Below are positions 50,001-60,400 of a DNA stretch of 64,000 nt, piece after piece (within the stretch, counting starts at the first letter, position 1; every line of letters begins with the position of its first letter). The translations under genes and the position numbers were made by a program. The notes under the pieces were generated by a model. That model was not told the DNA's origin. It saw nothing but the letters and a program-made list of their open reading frames with translations, and did not search any database. Source of the DNA: Callaeas wilsoni (lineage: Eukaryota; Chordata; Aves; Passeriformes; Callaeidae); NCBI GenBank assembly GCA_013398955.1, contig VWPU01000892.1, positions 62,001 through 126,000 of the forward strand. The letters are read 5' to 3'.

Positions 50001-53000
50001 ATATTAATCCACCGAGAAACATCAGGCCAATGGCAGCACCGCTAAGCGTGGTATTTGATTGGTAATCTCTGCCGTAGTTTTCATTTCCAGTGTAACTGTC
50101 ATCAGTGGAGGCAGTATATCCTTCCTCACCTCCATCGTATCCATCAGTATAACCCTGCCAGTCTGTGTGGTCCTCAAAATCTCCTCCTCCGGGTCTAGTC
50201 TGATCATAATCACCACCACCTTCTTGTTGTCCTCCCTCTCCCCGGCCTTCTCCATCAGTACCACCACCACCAGTAGTGCCACCACCAGTGCCACCACCAC
50301 CGATGATAATTATTCTTGTGGCCCCACTGGTGCAGTAATTCCGACTATCACACTGGCAGGCTTGCACAGGGATTATATGTGGTCTAGCGCAGCGTCGGCC
50401 TTGGCTATCTCTTACGACGACATAGATCCTATAAAGGTAAAAGTCTATGTTCTGGCCCACTAGTTCTGCAGAGGAATCTTGGAGGGACAAAAAAAAAAAA
50501 AAGAGAAAAATATTTAGATGAAGGCATTGACTATAAGTGTTCTACAAAACTATACTACTTGTGTGTTATGTTCATAGAACAAAATGAAACAGAGTATTCC
50601 TTTTCTAAGCACGTCAATTACTTACGCATCTATAGTACTTAAAGCTGAAACATACAGTAGTCATCTATGCTTGGTTTTTTCCTTGGAAAATCTAAGCCAA
50701 ATCAGTCTAGTTATCACTTTTAAATTTGAGAAATACAAAAGGGAAAATGAAATTTTTTATTTCCACTGCTGCTTTTTCTGAATTTTATTCGCACAATGGT
50801 AAACATAGAAATTGAAAGTTGTATGCATTTCTTTTTTCTTTCTCAAGGAACTCATATATGTTTCTCACAAAGTTTTTCAGTAGGTTTAAAATATTTAAAA
50901 TTACATATTTGAAACTGTTTACAACAGGTCAGAGACTCAAGAATACTTGCAATTGTGATACATGCCATTTAATGTAGTCTTCTATGTATACATTAAGTTA
51001 TGCAAATTCTGTCATTTAGTAATGCATGAGATTTGAAGAACTCATTAGTTTGTCATGTCCTGTTGAAGGAAACTGGCAAAGCTTCACTGGGCACTGACTA
51101 AAACAATTTTCTTTAAAATACAAGTAGGTATAATTGATACAATAAATTACAAAAGTTGTAACCTTAATTTGCCATTTTCATATGCCTCTCATAAAAGTAA
51201 AACTCTGTTAACTATAAACTTTATACTCTAATAAACAAATTTGAGCTTTTTCATATGCTTAGGATTTTTTAGATAACATAGAAATAAAAAAGTATCAAAT
51301 GACTCCTTTTGATTTACTTCATTATGTTTAGACCAGTAAAGGCTCCTGTCATATATATATATATGTATTTATCTCAAAGTACAGTTTTGCTGCTCTACTT
51401 TTATCAGTAAATTGTCAGTTTCCTTTAAAAGATAACACATGTAATAATTCTGGTTTAAATATTCTAATATGTGTATGCATGTATGTGTGCATGCATATAT
51501 TCAAATTTGGAGTAACTTCTTAGATTCATATTTAACTGAGATTTGAATAGATTCTAATAAGTGTTTTGTTTGTTAATAAAATAACATCCTAATCAGTTGT
51601 CTTAGATAAGAGCTTATTGCTATGATTTATTCTGTTATAAAATGTAGGTTAATTTACCATTTATTCGTCTGATAATCCATGTAGTCTGAGGTTCACCATG
51701 TATGGTGAATGTAAAGGGGGTAGCATACAGATCACCATCCCTATGCCTTGCTGAGATAATCACCGATGGGGAATGCATACATACTTTCCTCATTTCAGTA
51801 TTAATGGTTGGGCAATTGGCATTGATGCCATCTATTGAAAGCACAACGGTGCCAGTAGCAGTATATCGAGGAACCCCTATAAAAAGAAGATATTTGTGGT
51901 CAGGAGGGACTATTGATACTATAAATAATGCAGTTAGGGTTGGAGAAACATTGAGAAAAATCTGGAACGGAAAGCATTTATTTCGGAAAACTTAATCTCT
52001 TTTCTTACCTCTGGTGATAGCCAGAACCTCCGCTTGGTACTGCCCATTGACTACATAGACTGAATCCCGGCTAATAACTTTGTTCAGTGTGATTTCACCA
52101 GTGTTTTGATTGATTCTGAACCAGGCAGCTGGATCACGTCCTATGCTATATCTGTATTTGGTGAAGTAAAAGTACTTGGTGTTATGTTATGAATATATGT
52201 ATTACATATTTATTTTGCAGATAAAATTTGGCACTTTGCAGCACTTTTCTTTAGGCTTTGCTAGGTCCTATTGCATTTCACCCAGTTCAAGCAAAATCCC
52301 TGTGGACTCCAAAAGATGCAGACCAGAAAAGTAATTAGGAATAAAGCAAATGCATAGAGGCCCATTTTTTTTGAAAGTGATATCATAGTCTAAAAGTAAA
52401 ATTTTTCTGGATCCTGTAAACCTTTGCTCAAATCCTTGTTGATATGAATGGTTAAATCCACAGCTCTTTCTATAACATTCTACAATTGTATTTGCTGACA
52501 TATTTCTCTGTTTTATGAAATGTTTTTCAAATATTTGGAAATAGCCTGTACTTATTTCTACATACACTGGAAAGCAAACTATGGTCTCAGTTATTATCAT
52601 TAATTTCAAGCGAAATAAGTGTAAATTTTTTTTTTTACTGTAGAATGAGCTAGTAGTGACCTCTTCTATTCTGATTGGATGATATTGACCATTATTGGGA
52701 TTTTCTGCCTGCTAAAAATTTCCCTATTTGTAGCAAACATTTTAAGAAAAAACATTCTTAGGCTGAATAAGAAAAAACGCCCCTGTTCTAATGTATATAA
52801 GTTACAGCCTGTTAGAAAAATTATATTTTCTTTGTCTTGTGCATAAGGCTAAGGAAAGTAGTCAGGAAAGAAAAGCAACTGTAGCACAAAAATGGGCTAT
52901 ATACTATTCTGTAATAATATAGACTATAATACTATATAATATATAATACCTGATACTGTTCTATTGCCATTTTTCTATTGCTAATCAATAAACATTGGTT

Positions 53001-56000
53001 TTTAAAGCATCCTTTAAAATACCTATTCCTCATCCCATTGATATATCAAAAGAATTATTCCATCCAGGGAGTTAAGCAGAGCAGAGCTTACACAACATTT
53101 GATGCAATAGCTCTAGTGTCCTCATCCATGGCTGTGTATGTTCCTACAACATAATTCACTCTTGCGCCTTCTGCCAGGGAGAACACAACTGAAGATGGAT
53201 GAAATCTTGGTGGTTCAATCAAATTTTTTACTTCTACTGTGAGGGGTGTTCCAAATATTTGGTACTCATGTGCGACAGAGTGGTGGAAGGCAGCTACATT
53301 CCTGACGCCAATCATCAGTGAGTGAGTTCGGATATGTTCAAAATCCAGCTCCTAAAAGGTAGACCACAGAGAACTAGATAATACATAAAAGCTCCTTTAA
53401 TATTTTTAAAATATTTTTTATGTAAGTGGTTGAGTGACAGTGTTTTTACTGCCTGTTTGATTTTGTTAACAATTAATTAAAATTTTAAGATTATTATTTC
53501 AAGAGCTGAATCACAATATTTATCCATACCTTAATTACTCTAAGGATTCCTTGATTTGTAGCTCGATCTGTAACAATTTCAAAACAGTTATCTTCATTAC
53601 CGGATATAAAGAAAAACTCTGCTAACCAATTGTCTGTAAACTCTTCATCAGCATCCAGAGCTTGTATTCGTAGCAGTTCTGAACTGAGTGAATTTTCTGA
53701 AATACTTGCTGAAAACTGAAATGACAGATAAATATCTATTAGCAAATATATATATATATATGTAATGTGAGGAAAACACAGCTCTCTGCAGAGATTTTTC
53801 TGAAGGATGCTCTGAGCAGAGTTCCTGCCAATTTAATAAACAACCCTATATGTTCTGGGCAAATTGTGATTATGGTTATGGATTTTAAAAGCTGTATTAT
53901 CTCAAAGGTTTGCAGAGGCGTCTTAGAGGAAAAGGATTTGTGCTTTCTATGCGAAATGATCTTCCAAGAGTTGGGTTATTTGACATAATCTGACTGTATT
54001 GCAGGGGTCTGGGCATCTGAATGACAGGAGTTCTCTGACTATGAAGAAGTCGGTCCTGACAGTGTCAGGATTGTCATGTCTGAATACAAAAATAATCTAT
54101 GTGTATGTTACCAGAATTGTTGCACAAGCGATAGATTGTATTTCATGCACGCTTCAAGGGAACAACCCTGTTAATCCAGTGGAGCACGTAAATGTGGAAG
54201 TTCTCTATGGGTCAGTAAGGCCTCTGTTATCAACGGGGCTTTTAAACAGGATTTTAAATCAGTGTTGCTGCTTTTGTTATTGGAAACTTACAGAGCTTTG
54301 AGCAAGAGTTGGAAAGTTGTCATTAACATCGATAACTTTCACGTTACAGCTACAAAGGGATGATATTCCATCTGCAGCTCCATCCCGGTCTGATGCCTTC
54401 ACAACAAGAGTGTAGCTACTATGTTGCTGTCACAAAAAGACAAATGAGCATGTCAGAAGACCATCTGTGCATCTTATAAATTACTCATGCTTGCTACTAT
54501 TTCCTAATGCAGGGATTTGACTTAGACATTTTATTGTAATACATCCAAAACATGCATTTCTCCATTAATAGTTGTAAAAACCACAACCTTTTCCTCTCCT
54601 GTATTTTTTTTTCTCGCTCTCACAGCACATATACACCATACCATCATGTTATTTAGCTTTGGAAGGGGAAATGTTACCTCTCTGTCAAGATAATTTGCAA
54701 GATGGAGTTCTCCTGTGTATTTATTCATAATGAACATGGGTGGACCAGAAGGTTCCTGACTCTCTATCTTGAAGGCGATTTTAGAATTCAAGTGGTTAGG
54801 TTCATCTGCATCTGTTGCAATAATTTTCATCACCAGTGTGTCTAAAAATAATAATAATAAAAAATTAAAAAATATAATTTTAAAAAACCAACCAGAAAAT
54901 CTCTTGGGTTCCTGCAAACGACTCATCAAGACAATGCTAAAACTTGGTGTATGAAAATTATAGAAGACTGTCTATTCCTTGACATTTACAAAGAAAACAA
55001 AATCTGTAGTTTTGTAGTTCTGATTCAGACAATGTTAATGACTTTAAATGAATTAAAAATCAAGGTCAGCAGGAATAATGCAGACTTTCACTGAACTTCT
55101 TTAAATCACCATAGGGAATATGCATATACAGTAAGTACTGAGCTTGTAGACATTACTATAAGAAATCAGAGCTTTAAATGAGAATTTCTAGAAAGAAGAA
55201 AATATGTGTTAGGCACCATTGCCTCAGTTCTATTTGCATGTCTAATGTTGATTGCTGTATTTTGGTAAAAAGAACCATTTTAATGGTTTAAGTATGGAAT
55301 TATTTAGTAATATTCTGCTGCAATTGCAAATACACAGGGTACATGTACAAATATTTGAAAGAGAAAAATGGGGAAAAATGTGTTTTACATACCCTCAAAG
55401 GAAATACATGTAATGATATTTTTATTCTAATGAGAAGGAATGAAATTACTTATTTTACATTTTCACATCTGAAAGAATTTGCATGATGGTATGGTTAGAA
55501 ACTGGAACATTCAGCACTCATGCGTGGGAGGAAAGGGAGAAGGAAGCATTGCTGTTTAATTTATAACAATTAGCTCAGGCCCTGGCTCAAATAGCACATG
55601 GAGAAGCATCTGCTGCTCCCTCCTCTGCAGTGACCCTGACCAATATATGTCATTGCCTAAGAAAAGCAGAAAGAGCACCCCAGGTTTACATTAACTGTAT
55701 TCTGTGAGGTTCGCTAGCAATACGGTAAAAGGCATAGCATAGTTACTTACTGTCCATGCTGCTCTCTTCAACAGATCCTGTAAATACCGTTTGTGCAAAT
55801 ACAGGAGGATTATCATTTATATCCAGGACTCTGACTCGAAGTTCAAGAGGTGGTTCCAAATCTACACCCGTCACTGAGTGTTTAGCAAAGCAACGTATCT
55901 AAATAAAGACATTTACTCGTTTTAAAACCAAGAGTTAAGTAAGCAGAGTAGCAGTCTGAAACAAACAAATTTGTTGTCTTGTGCTCTCTCTGCCCCATCC

Positions 56001-57411
56001 TGGATCCATCATTATAAAGGTAAAAAGAAAGGGGAGTACTTACAACAAATACTGGTGTTACTTCCCTATCCACTATTGATGTTATATTAATTTCTCCTGT
56101 TCTTGGGTTAACAACAAATATTCCATAGGGCGCACGATCAATTCCAACTCCAGAGATGCTGTATGTGATTGGGTTGCCTTCTTCACAATCTGATCGGATC
56201 TACAGTAACAGATAATAATAATTTATGCCAGTTTACCGAGGACACCTGCAGGGTTTTTTCTCCTATTATTAGTTCCTGTAAAAAATGCTATATAACTCCA
56301 GTTTCTCAGCCACTTTTTACAAGGTTCAGTTGACAGAATCAATAGAAGGCTCTTCTACAAAGCATCAACCTAGACATCCATCTCCCCTTAAGGGCTGGAT
56401 AGGCTTTCTATTTCTCTTAAATCTGTCAGGGAAGTGGAGAGAGAAACCTCCAAGGGTATCACACTGTGGTCATGGTGAGAGAACAGGAAGATATTTTCTT
56501 TTCTCTATTTCCCTCAAGTCGTGTACTATCTTTGACCTTTTGCTCAGGAGTTTCTCGGAATGAGAGAGAGAGAAGAAAAATTTCATGATCTAGAACAAAG
56601 GCAATGGTTGGAGCTGCCTGGGACGTAGACTCATGGCAATGTTCTAGGAAGCCTCTAGTCACTCCTCAGCAGCCACATGGGTTCACCTTATAAGGCTGCC
56701 TCAGCAGAGCTGGGAATATTGCATCATCTTTCTTTTATTCCACATTCCTTTCTTTGACTACTCTAAGCATACATATTTTTAAATCTCTCTGCTTTTATCA
56801 GCCAGCCTGTCTTTGGAAAAACTCCTTGTCAGTGAATACTTGTGTTTTTCTTTCTACTTACTCTGGCAATTGGATTCCTCTTGGAATTATCTTCTCCTTC
56901 TCTACAAGCTGCAGCAAATTTGATCCATTCACGTTTTTGTCTTCTAAAGGTTTTCCATCTTGCCATTCCATTTTCATCCCATTCTTTTACCTTTGGCAGA
57001 GAGTTCCAGTATCATATGACCTCAATCCATTTTAAATAAATACAGACAATTACAATTTCCAGCAATAAGGAGAAAAGAGATTTTTGTAGACCATGTGCTT
57101 TCTTACCATGTGCTTTTTTTTGTGTCTGTGAGTCCCAAACTCTATGACTGTCCATGCTTATTTTAAAATTACTCATTTATGTGAGATACTCATTTAGATT
57201 TAGGTTAACTTCTCTTGAGAGGGTGAGCAGGTTATTACCTGCAGCTGTTTAATATTTAAGTGTATTTTCAATCTTCAAGTTCAAAAGTGTCTTATTTCAG
57301 TGTTTTCCACGTGATTTTTTCATTTCTTACATTTCATTTAATCAGAAGAACAGTTTCTAAAGAAATATATATTACCTCTACATGAAATCCTGTGCTGAAA
57401 TCCAAGAGTGC
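43047..57411 (-). CDS. DSG1/DSG4: Desmoglein of the DSG1/DSG4 type (exons 2-16)
   Basis: A desmosomal cadherin of the stratified-epithelium group. Exons 5' to 3': 57411-57376, 56990-56862, 56199-56044, 55898-55751, 54841-54678, 54426-54292, 53715-53530, 53351-53092, 52151-52009, 51876-51658, 50477-49995, 47889-47741, 47236-47176, 45719-45511, 44018-43047. They sum to 3,450 bases (1,149 residues plus stop) with unbroken phase; a tentative signal-peptide exon at 63388-63426 would make 1,162 residues. Domains: RRQKR processing site then [21 protein letters not shown]1-EC4, anchor domain, an extra Gly/acid-rich stalk, transmembrane helix, VPEC juxtamembrane segment, catenin-binding block ([20 protein letters not shown]) and a repeat tail ending [11 protein letters not shown]. 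By remembered comparison the ectodomain is closest to human DSG4, the tail repeats to human DSG1. Mammals split these roles after duplication, so a one-to-one symbol is uncertain. Human DSG1 and DSG4 are about 1,040-1,050 residues long; most of the excess here is the stalk. Confidence 0.93.
43235..43690 (-). repeat. DSG1/DSG4: DSG1-like repeat units (coding)
   Basis: Six copies of a unit of about 28 residues: [67 protein letters not shown] and [13 protein letters not shown]. The last four are well preserved, and the series strongly resembles the repeat domain of human DSG1, not the short DSG4 tail. Confidence 0.9.
44340..44700. repeat. Purine-rich tract in intron 15 of the DSG1/DSG4 gene
   Basis: About 360 bases strongly biased to A and G on the plus strand (GGAAAGGATGGAAGGAAAGG, GAGAGGGAGAGTCAGAGAG), hence pyrimidine-rich on the gene strand. 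No retroelement family is recognised. Confidence 0.6.
45325..45341. repeat. (CTA)n short run
   Basis: A short trinucleotide run, TACTACTACTACTACTA, in intron 15 of the DSG1/DSG4 gene. No function is suggested. Confidence 0.8.
45511..45719 (-). CDS. DSG1/DSG4: DSG1/DSG4-type exon 15: Gly-rich cytoplasmic segment
   Basis: 209 bases, phase 1 to 0: [20 protein letters not shown], a glycine-rich stretch, then [15 protein letters not shown], the start of the catenin-binding block, which continues in exon 16. Acceptor GTTTTCAG, donor GTAATT. Confidence 0.93.
46015..46035. repeat. (TA)n microsatellite
   Basis: About ten TA units in intron 14 of the DSG1/DSG4 gene. Similar short TA runs occur near 51353-51364 and 53748-53760. 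Confidence 0.85.
47176..47236 (-). CDS. DSG1/DSG4: DSG1/DSG4-type exon 14
   Basis: A 61-base exon, phase 0 to 1, encoding [20 protein letters not shown]. It matches the DVSN start of the corresponding DSG4 segment. Acceptor TTTCCAG, donor GTAAGC. DSG2 has no separate exon here, so this gene has one more. Confidence 0.9.
47741..47889 (-). CDS. DSG1/DSG4: DSG1/DSG4-type exon 13: end of TM, juxtamembrane
   Basis: 149 bases, phase 1 to 0: completes the helix with [17 protein letters not shown], then [20 protein letters not shown] and [15 protein letters not shown] and the CCxC cysteines mark it as DSG1/DSG4. The acceptor is TGTTCAG and the donor AGG/GTCAGT. Confidence 0.93.
48616..49044 (-). mobile_element. 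CR1 LINE, 3' portion, in intron 12 of the DSG1/DSG4 gene
   Basis: The plus strand opens with ATAGAATCATAGAATGGCTT, the reverse of a CR1 terminus with two 8-base tail units. It continues through CCATCCAGCCCAGCCTTGAA, CTTCCTAAACCTACTG and TTCTCCAGGCTGAACAGTCC. It is less diverged than the other CR1 copies here, so probably the youngest. It lies in the gene's own orientation. Confidence 0.92.
49995..50477 (-). CDS. DSG1/DSG4: DSG1/DSG4-type exon 12: anchor domain, Gly-rich stalk, TM
   Basis: 483 bases, phase 1 to 1, against 231 in DSG2. It begins [20 protein letters not shown] and has the anchor-domain end [13 protein letters not shown] stalk of about 90 residues rich in G, T, D, E and Y follows, then the membrane start [14 protein letters not shown]. 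The chosen acceptor is CCAAG at 50478; a CAG twelve bases downstream also keeps the frame and would drop four residues. Confidence 0.9.
50043..50301 (-). repeat. DSG1/DSG4: Low-complexity GGT/GGN-rich coding tract
   Basis: The DNA is a diverged run of GGT, GGC, GGA and ACT codons at its 5' part (plus-strand CCACCACCA), giving [19 protein letters not shown], then a tyrosine- and acid-rich part with [16 protein letters not shown]. It lies outside the membrane, between the anchor domain and the helix. Confidence 0.85.
51658..51876 (-). CDS. DSG1/DSG4: DSG1/DSG4-type exon 11: EC4-anchor linker
   Basis: 219 bases, phase 1 to 1: [20 protein letters not shown] then [19 protein letters not shown]. 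The usual DxNDN linker is degraded to DGINAN, which should weaken calcium binding here. The acceptor is TTTTTATAG and the donor GTAAAT. Confidence 0.93.
52009..52151 (-). CDS. DSG1/DSG4: DSG1/DSG4-type exon 10: EC4
   Basis: 143 bases, phase 2 to 1: [20 protein letters not shown] and [16 protein letters not shown]. Acceptor AATACAG, donor GTAAGA. Same length as DSG2 exon 10. Confidence 0.95.
53092..53351 (-). CDS. DSG1/DSG4: DSG1/DSG4-type exon 9: EC3-EC4
   Basis: 260 bases, phase 0 to 2: starts [18 protein letters not shown], later [20 protein letters not shown] and TYTAMDEDT. Same length and phase as DSG2 exon 9. Confidence 0.95.
53530..53715 (-). CDS. DSG1/DSG4: DSG1/DSG4-type exon 8: EC3
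   Basis: 186 bases, 62 codons: [40 protein letters not shown] and GILRVIK. It closely follows DSG4 EC3. The length is identical to DSG2 exon 8. Confidence 0.95.
54292..54426 (-). CDS. DSG1/DSG4: DSG1/DSG4-type exon 7: EC2-EC3 linker
   Basis: 135 bases, 45 codons: [18 protein letters not shown], then [17 protein letters not shown] with the calcium linker. Acceptor GTGACAG, donor GTAAGT. Confidence 0.95.
54678..54841 (-). CDS. DSG1/DSG4: DSG1/DSG4-type exon 6: EC2
   Basis: 164 bases, phase 1 to 0: [40 protein letters not shown] and a final YLDRE. The QEPSGxPMFI phrase is typical of DSG1/DSG4. Confidence 0.95.
55751..55898 (-). CDS. DSG1/DSG4: DSG1/DSG4-type exon 5: EC1-EC2 linker
   Basis: 148 bases, phase 0 to 1. 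It encodes [16 protein letters not shown], an intact calcium linker. The usual desmoglein CRAL adhesion motif is replaced by RCFAKHS near the exon start. Confidence 0.95.
56044..56199 (-). CDS. DSG1/DSG4: DSG1/DSG4-type exon 4: EC1
   Basis: 156 bases, 52 codons: [40 protein letters not shown] and the DRE motif in SIVDREVTP. Acceptor CTGTAG, donor GTAAGT. Confidence 0.95.
56862..56990 (-). CDS. DSG1/DSG4: DSG1/DSG4-type exon 3: propeptide and EC1 start
   Basis: 129 bases. It begins [15 protein letters not shown], has the convertase site RRQKR, then [18 protein letters not shown] and NPIAR. The mature start is Glu-Trp, with the strand-swap tryptophan kept. This block is nearly the same in mammalian DSG1 and DSG4. 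The acceptor is GCCAAAG and the donor GTAAGT. Confidence 0.95.
57376..57411 (-). CDS. DSG1/DSG4: DSG1/DSG4-type exon 2: end of signal peptide
   Basis: A 36-base phase-0 exon, [12 protein letters not shown], with acceptor TTCTTGCAG and donor GTAATA. It is the same size as exon 2 of DSG2 and aligns with the end of the mammalian DSG1/DSG4 signal peptide, before the propeptide. Confidence 0.85.
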
Positions 57412-60400
57412 CTGCAAGAACAATAAAAAGATTGGCATGTAAAAATGCAAGGCAAAATGCAGCAAGCAAAACCCAACAGCAAGACATTGCTGTACTGCAG
57501 GCCTGGAGCAGTACTTTCTTTTAAGCCTATTGCAATAGCTTATCTAGACAGGAGCTACAAGACTTCCACAAATGAGTTTGTGAAATTCAGTTTTTTCTAT
57601 GTCCAGCACTTGAATTCCTTGACAATGAAAACCTTCAAAATCCATTCTGTCTTGCAACACAGAACGTTGAGTTCAAGTGGAAATGCTAGAGCAATTTTCA
57701 AGCTGTAGCTTCATCAAAATAAATCTTTCAAACAGATTTTTAACACCTCAGCTGAAGAGAGAAGTGGTTGCAAGAGTTGTTACCAAACACTCTAGGAAAC
57801 TAGAGAAATATCTATCCTAAATAATTTACAAAGTCAACAATAAACCTGGAGTACTTAATTATGTAATTTAACCAAAAAGAATGCAAATTTTTTTTGGGAC
57901 TTCCCAGTGAGATTGAAGAGATTCAACGTAAGATGGAAACCCACCTGCAGTTTTCAGGCAAATTTCCCAGGAGTGCAGTAGGTTTTGATTTGAGACCCAA
58001 CTATGCAACTAATCTTGAGTAAATAAAGGTAGCAGGATCAGACGCAGTATGTAATTACTTTAAGACTAAAATTTAAATGAGAGGAGCCTCAGTTTCTTGA
58101 TTAGCACAGTTTAAAAGAAGGCAGAGTTTAATTAGCTTTTTTCCTAAATAAGGTGTGAAAATGAAGTTCGCTTGGTGAATGTACCTTCTTCAGAGCATCT
58201 CTTTCAGGTTTAGGATCTGCTTCTCTTTCTTCAGACAATAAAGGGTGAAGAATGTGGGAGTTTCAGGACTGGATGCTTGTTTCATTCATCATTGGAAGAA
58301 ACAAAATATCCAGGTGACTCAAAAATTATTCCAGTGTTTCCTCTTTTCTCAACAGATATTAACAGCTGCAGTTATGCGCTTTTCACTTCCTTATAATTTC
58401 CCATAGCTTTTTGTTTTGGTTTGGTTTGTTTCTTTTTTGTCTGACATGTTTTATCTGTGGGGTTTTATGTCAGTCATACTTGGATAAAATCTGTGACAAT
58501 CTTTTATCCTATCATTACATCATGGGACTTTCCTCACTTCAAATTTATTGCATTGTACTGGCAAGGCTGGAACATGGACACAATTTTTTCCACTTACTTC
58601 ATGTTAAGACAGCTTCTTACATGCAACAGATTAATGAGCAGCAGCTTCACCCTCCTTCCTCTCTCTCTCTTTTCCCCATATACATTTATGCTGCAAGAGT
58701 TCACCATCTGTCATTTACAAAACAATATTTCCAATGATCTGGTTTTGCCCAAAACATTCCCTGAGACCTTGGCCTATAGTAGATGCCCTAATCTGCTTCT
58801 GAATGAAGTTTAGACTGTGCATTTGCCCATTTGATGTGCATGTACCTTGAAATTTATTGGACTATTCATGGTGTAAGGATTTTTTTCCTTGTTTTTTTGA
58901 GCAAGCTATTGACATAAATGGTTAAGAAAAGTACTCTGCAGGAAAATCACTACAATATGTTCATGTTGTGCTAAAAGCATCAATACATCTTTTAATTTGT
59001 GTTGAGTTTATGACTTTAAATCTTCAGCTTCAGAATAGGATTCAAATTCATATGCAGCCTTTTCTCATCTCAGAGAAGGGACAATATCAGACTCCATGTG
59101 AACGGCTGGGTTTATTTGTCCCAGTGGAAGCTCAGTCCTGTTCTTTTATAATCCCCCTTGGAGCCCTGGGGGAATATGGAAGAGTCAAAGGGACAGACTA
59201 CACCCTCACGAGAGAACCTGAGTGATGAGGTCCACCAGAAATAACACTAATTGAACGTCTCTTATCAGTCTATCCCACCTCCTTTGGTGAGCACAATGAA
59301 ATCCTCTCCACCCTTAGGCTGAAATCCCTTCTGGCATGCAAACAATTGTCTTGACCCCGCAAAGTATGGGTATACACCTCCCAGTGCAATGTTAGTGAAT
59401 CTTGTCTGCTGTCTGCATCCTGTGGCTTATCCTGTTACTTAACAGTGAGACTAATACCTTACACCCAGCCACATCACTCTAATACTCTGAAAAACTATTC
59501 TGGGTTTTTCTGAAATAAGAATTATGCCTGTAAAGAACTATATTACTTAAGGACATGAATATTCATAAACTTCTTGATTCTAGCCTATAGAGGGTTCTGT
59601 TTTCAGGCAGTGAAAAATACATATTTTACACTGGAGTCTCATCCTTTGTTTTTGCGCACCAGTAATGGGAACATCAGGAATTTATTCATGGGTGACACTG
59701 GGGATTGTAAATTTAGGCCCTGTACTTCCACACTTGTCCTCTGATAGCTAAGGAAACCCCCATTCTACTACTTGTTGATAATGGAAGATCCTGAATTTAG
59801 AGTCCTTAGTACCGTTTGTGTTATTATTGGAAAAGGCTGATCCGATGAACTTGGTGGCTGTGTTTAGCATGTCTCTCAGTTATGGCTGTGCTATAGGAAG
59901 GAGGGCAGGCAGATATCAGACAAAGATATCTAGTTCGCCAGATAAACCTGAACAATTTTGAAATGGCATTTATCCTACTTGATCCAGGGATAGAGGCTCC
60001 TCTGCCTTCCCAGTGAATGCCGTCTGGTTCTCCACTGCCACCAGCAGTTAGAAGTCTTCCCCTAACCCAGTTGTCTATTTCTAATATTTATCTGGGATGC
60101 AAACCTTTTTTTTTCTAGTGCTATTTCCATCAGATAAGTTCTGTCTCCTAGCAGCTAACCCCAGCAAATTTCTACGTAGCTAAAAAAATTCCCTTCTAAA
60201 CCAGTATCCAAGTGCAGTACTTTCCATAGGCAGGGATAAACAATAATTAAAGCAATAGGAGCCACTGGAATGTGTAGGATGCATCCTGAGGATCTTGGGG
60301 TAGGCAAGCTGGTCAGAATGATGCCAAGATTTGCTGTCCTGTTAGTCTCTGAGAGACTGAAAAAAAGGAAGCTGCAGAGAATCTAGAGGCTGGTTGCACA

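Noticed and set aside
50059..50463. Plus-strand open frame opposite exon 12, rich in S and T
   Set aside because: Antisense of the Gly-rich stalk; the minus-strand reading has splice sites, phase and homology.
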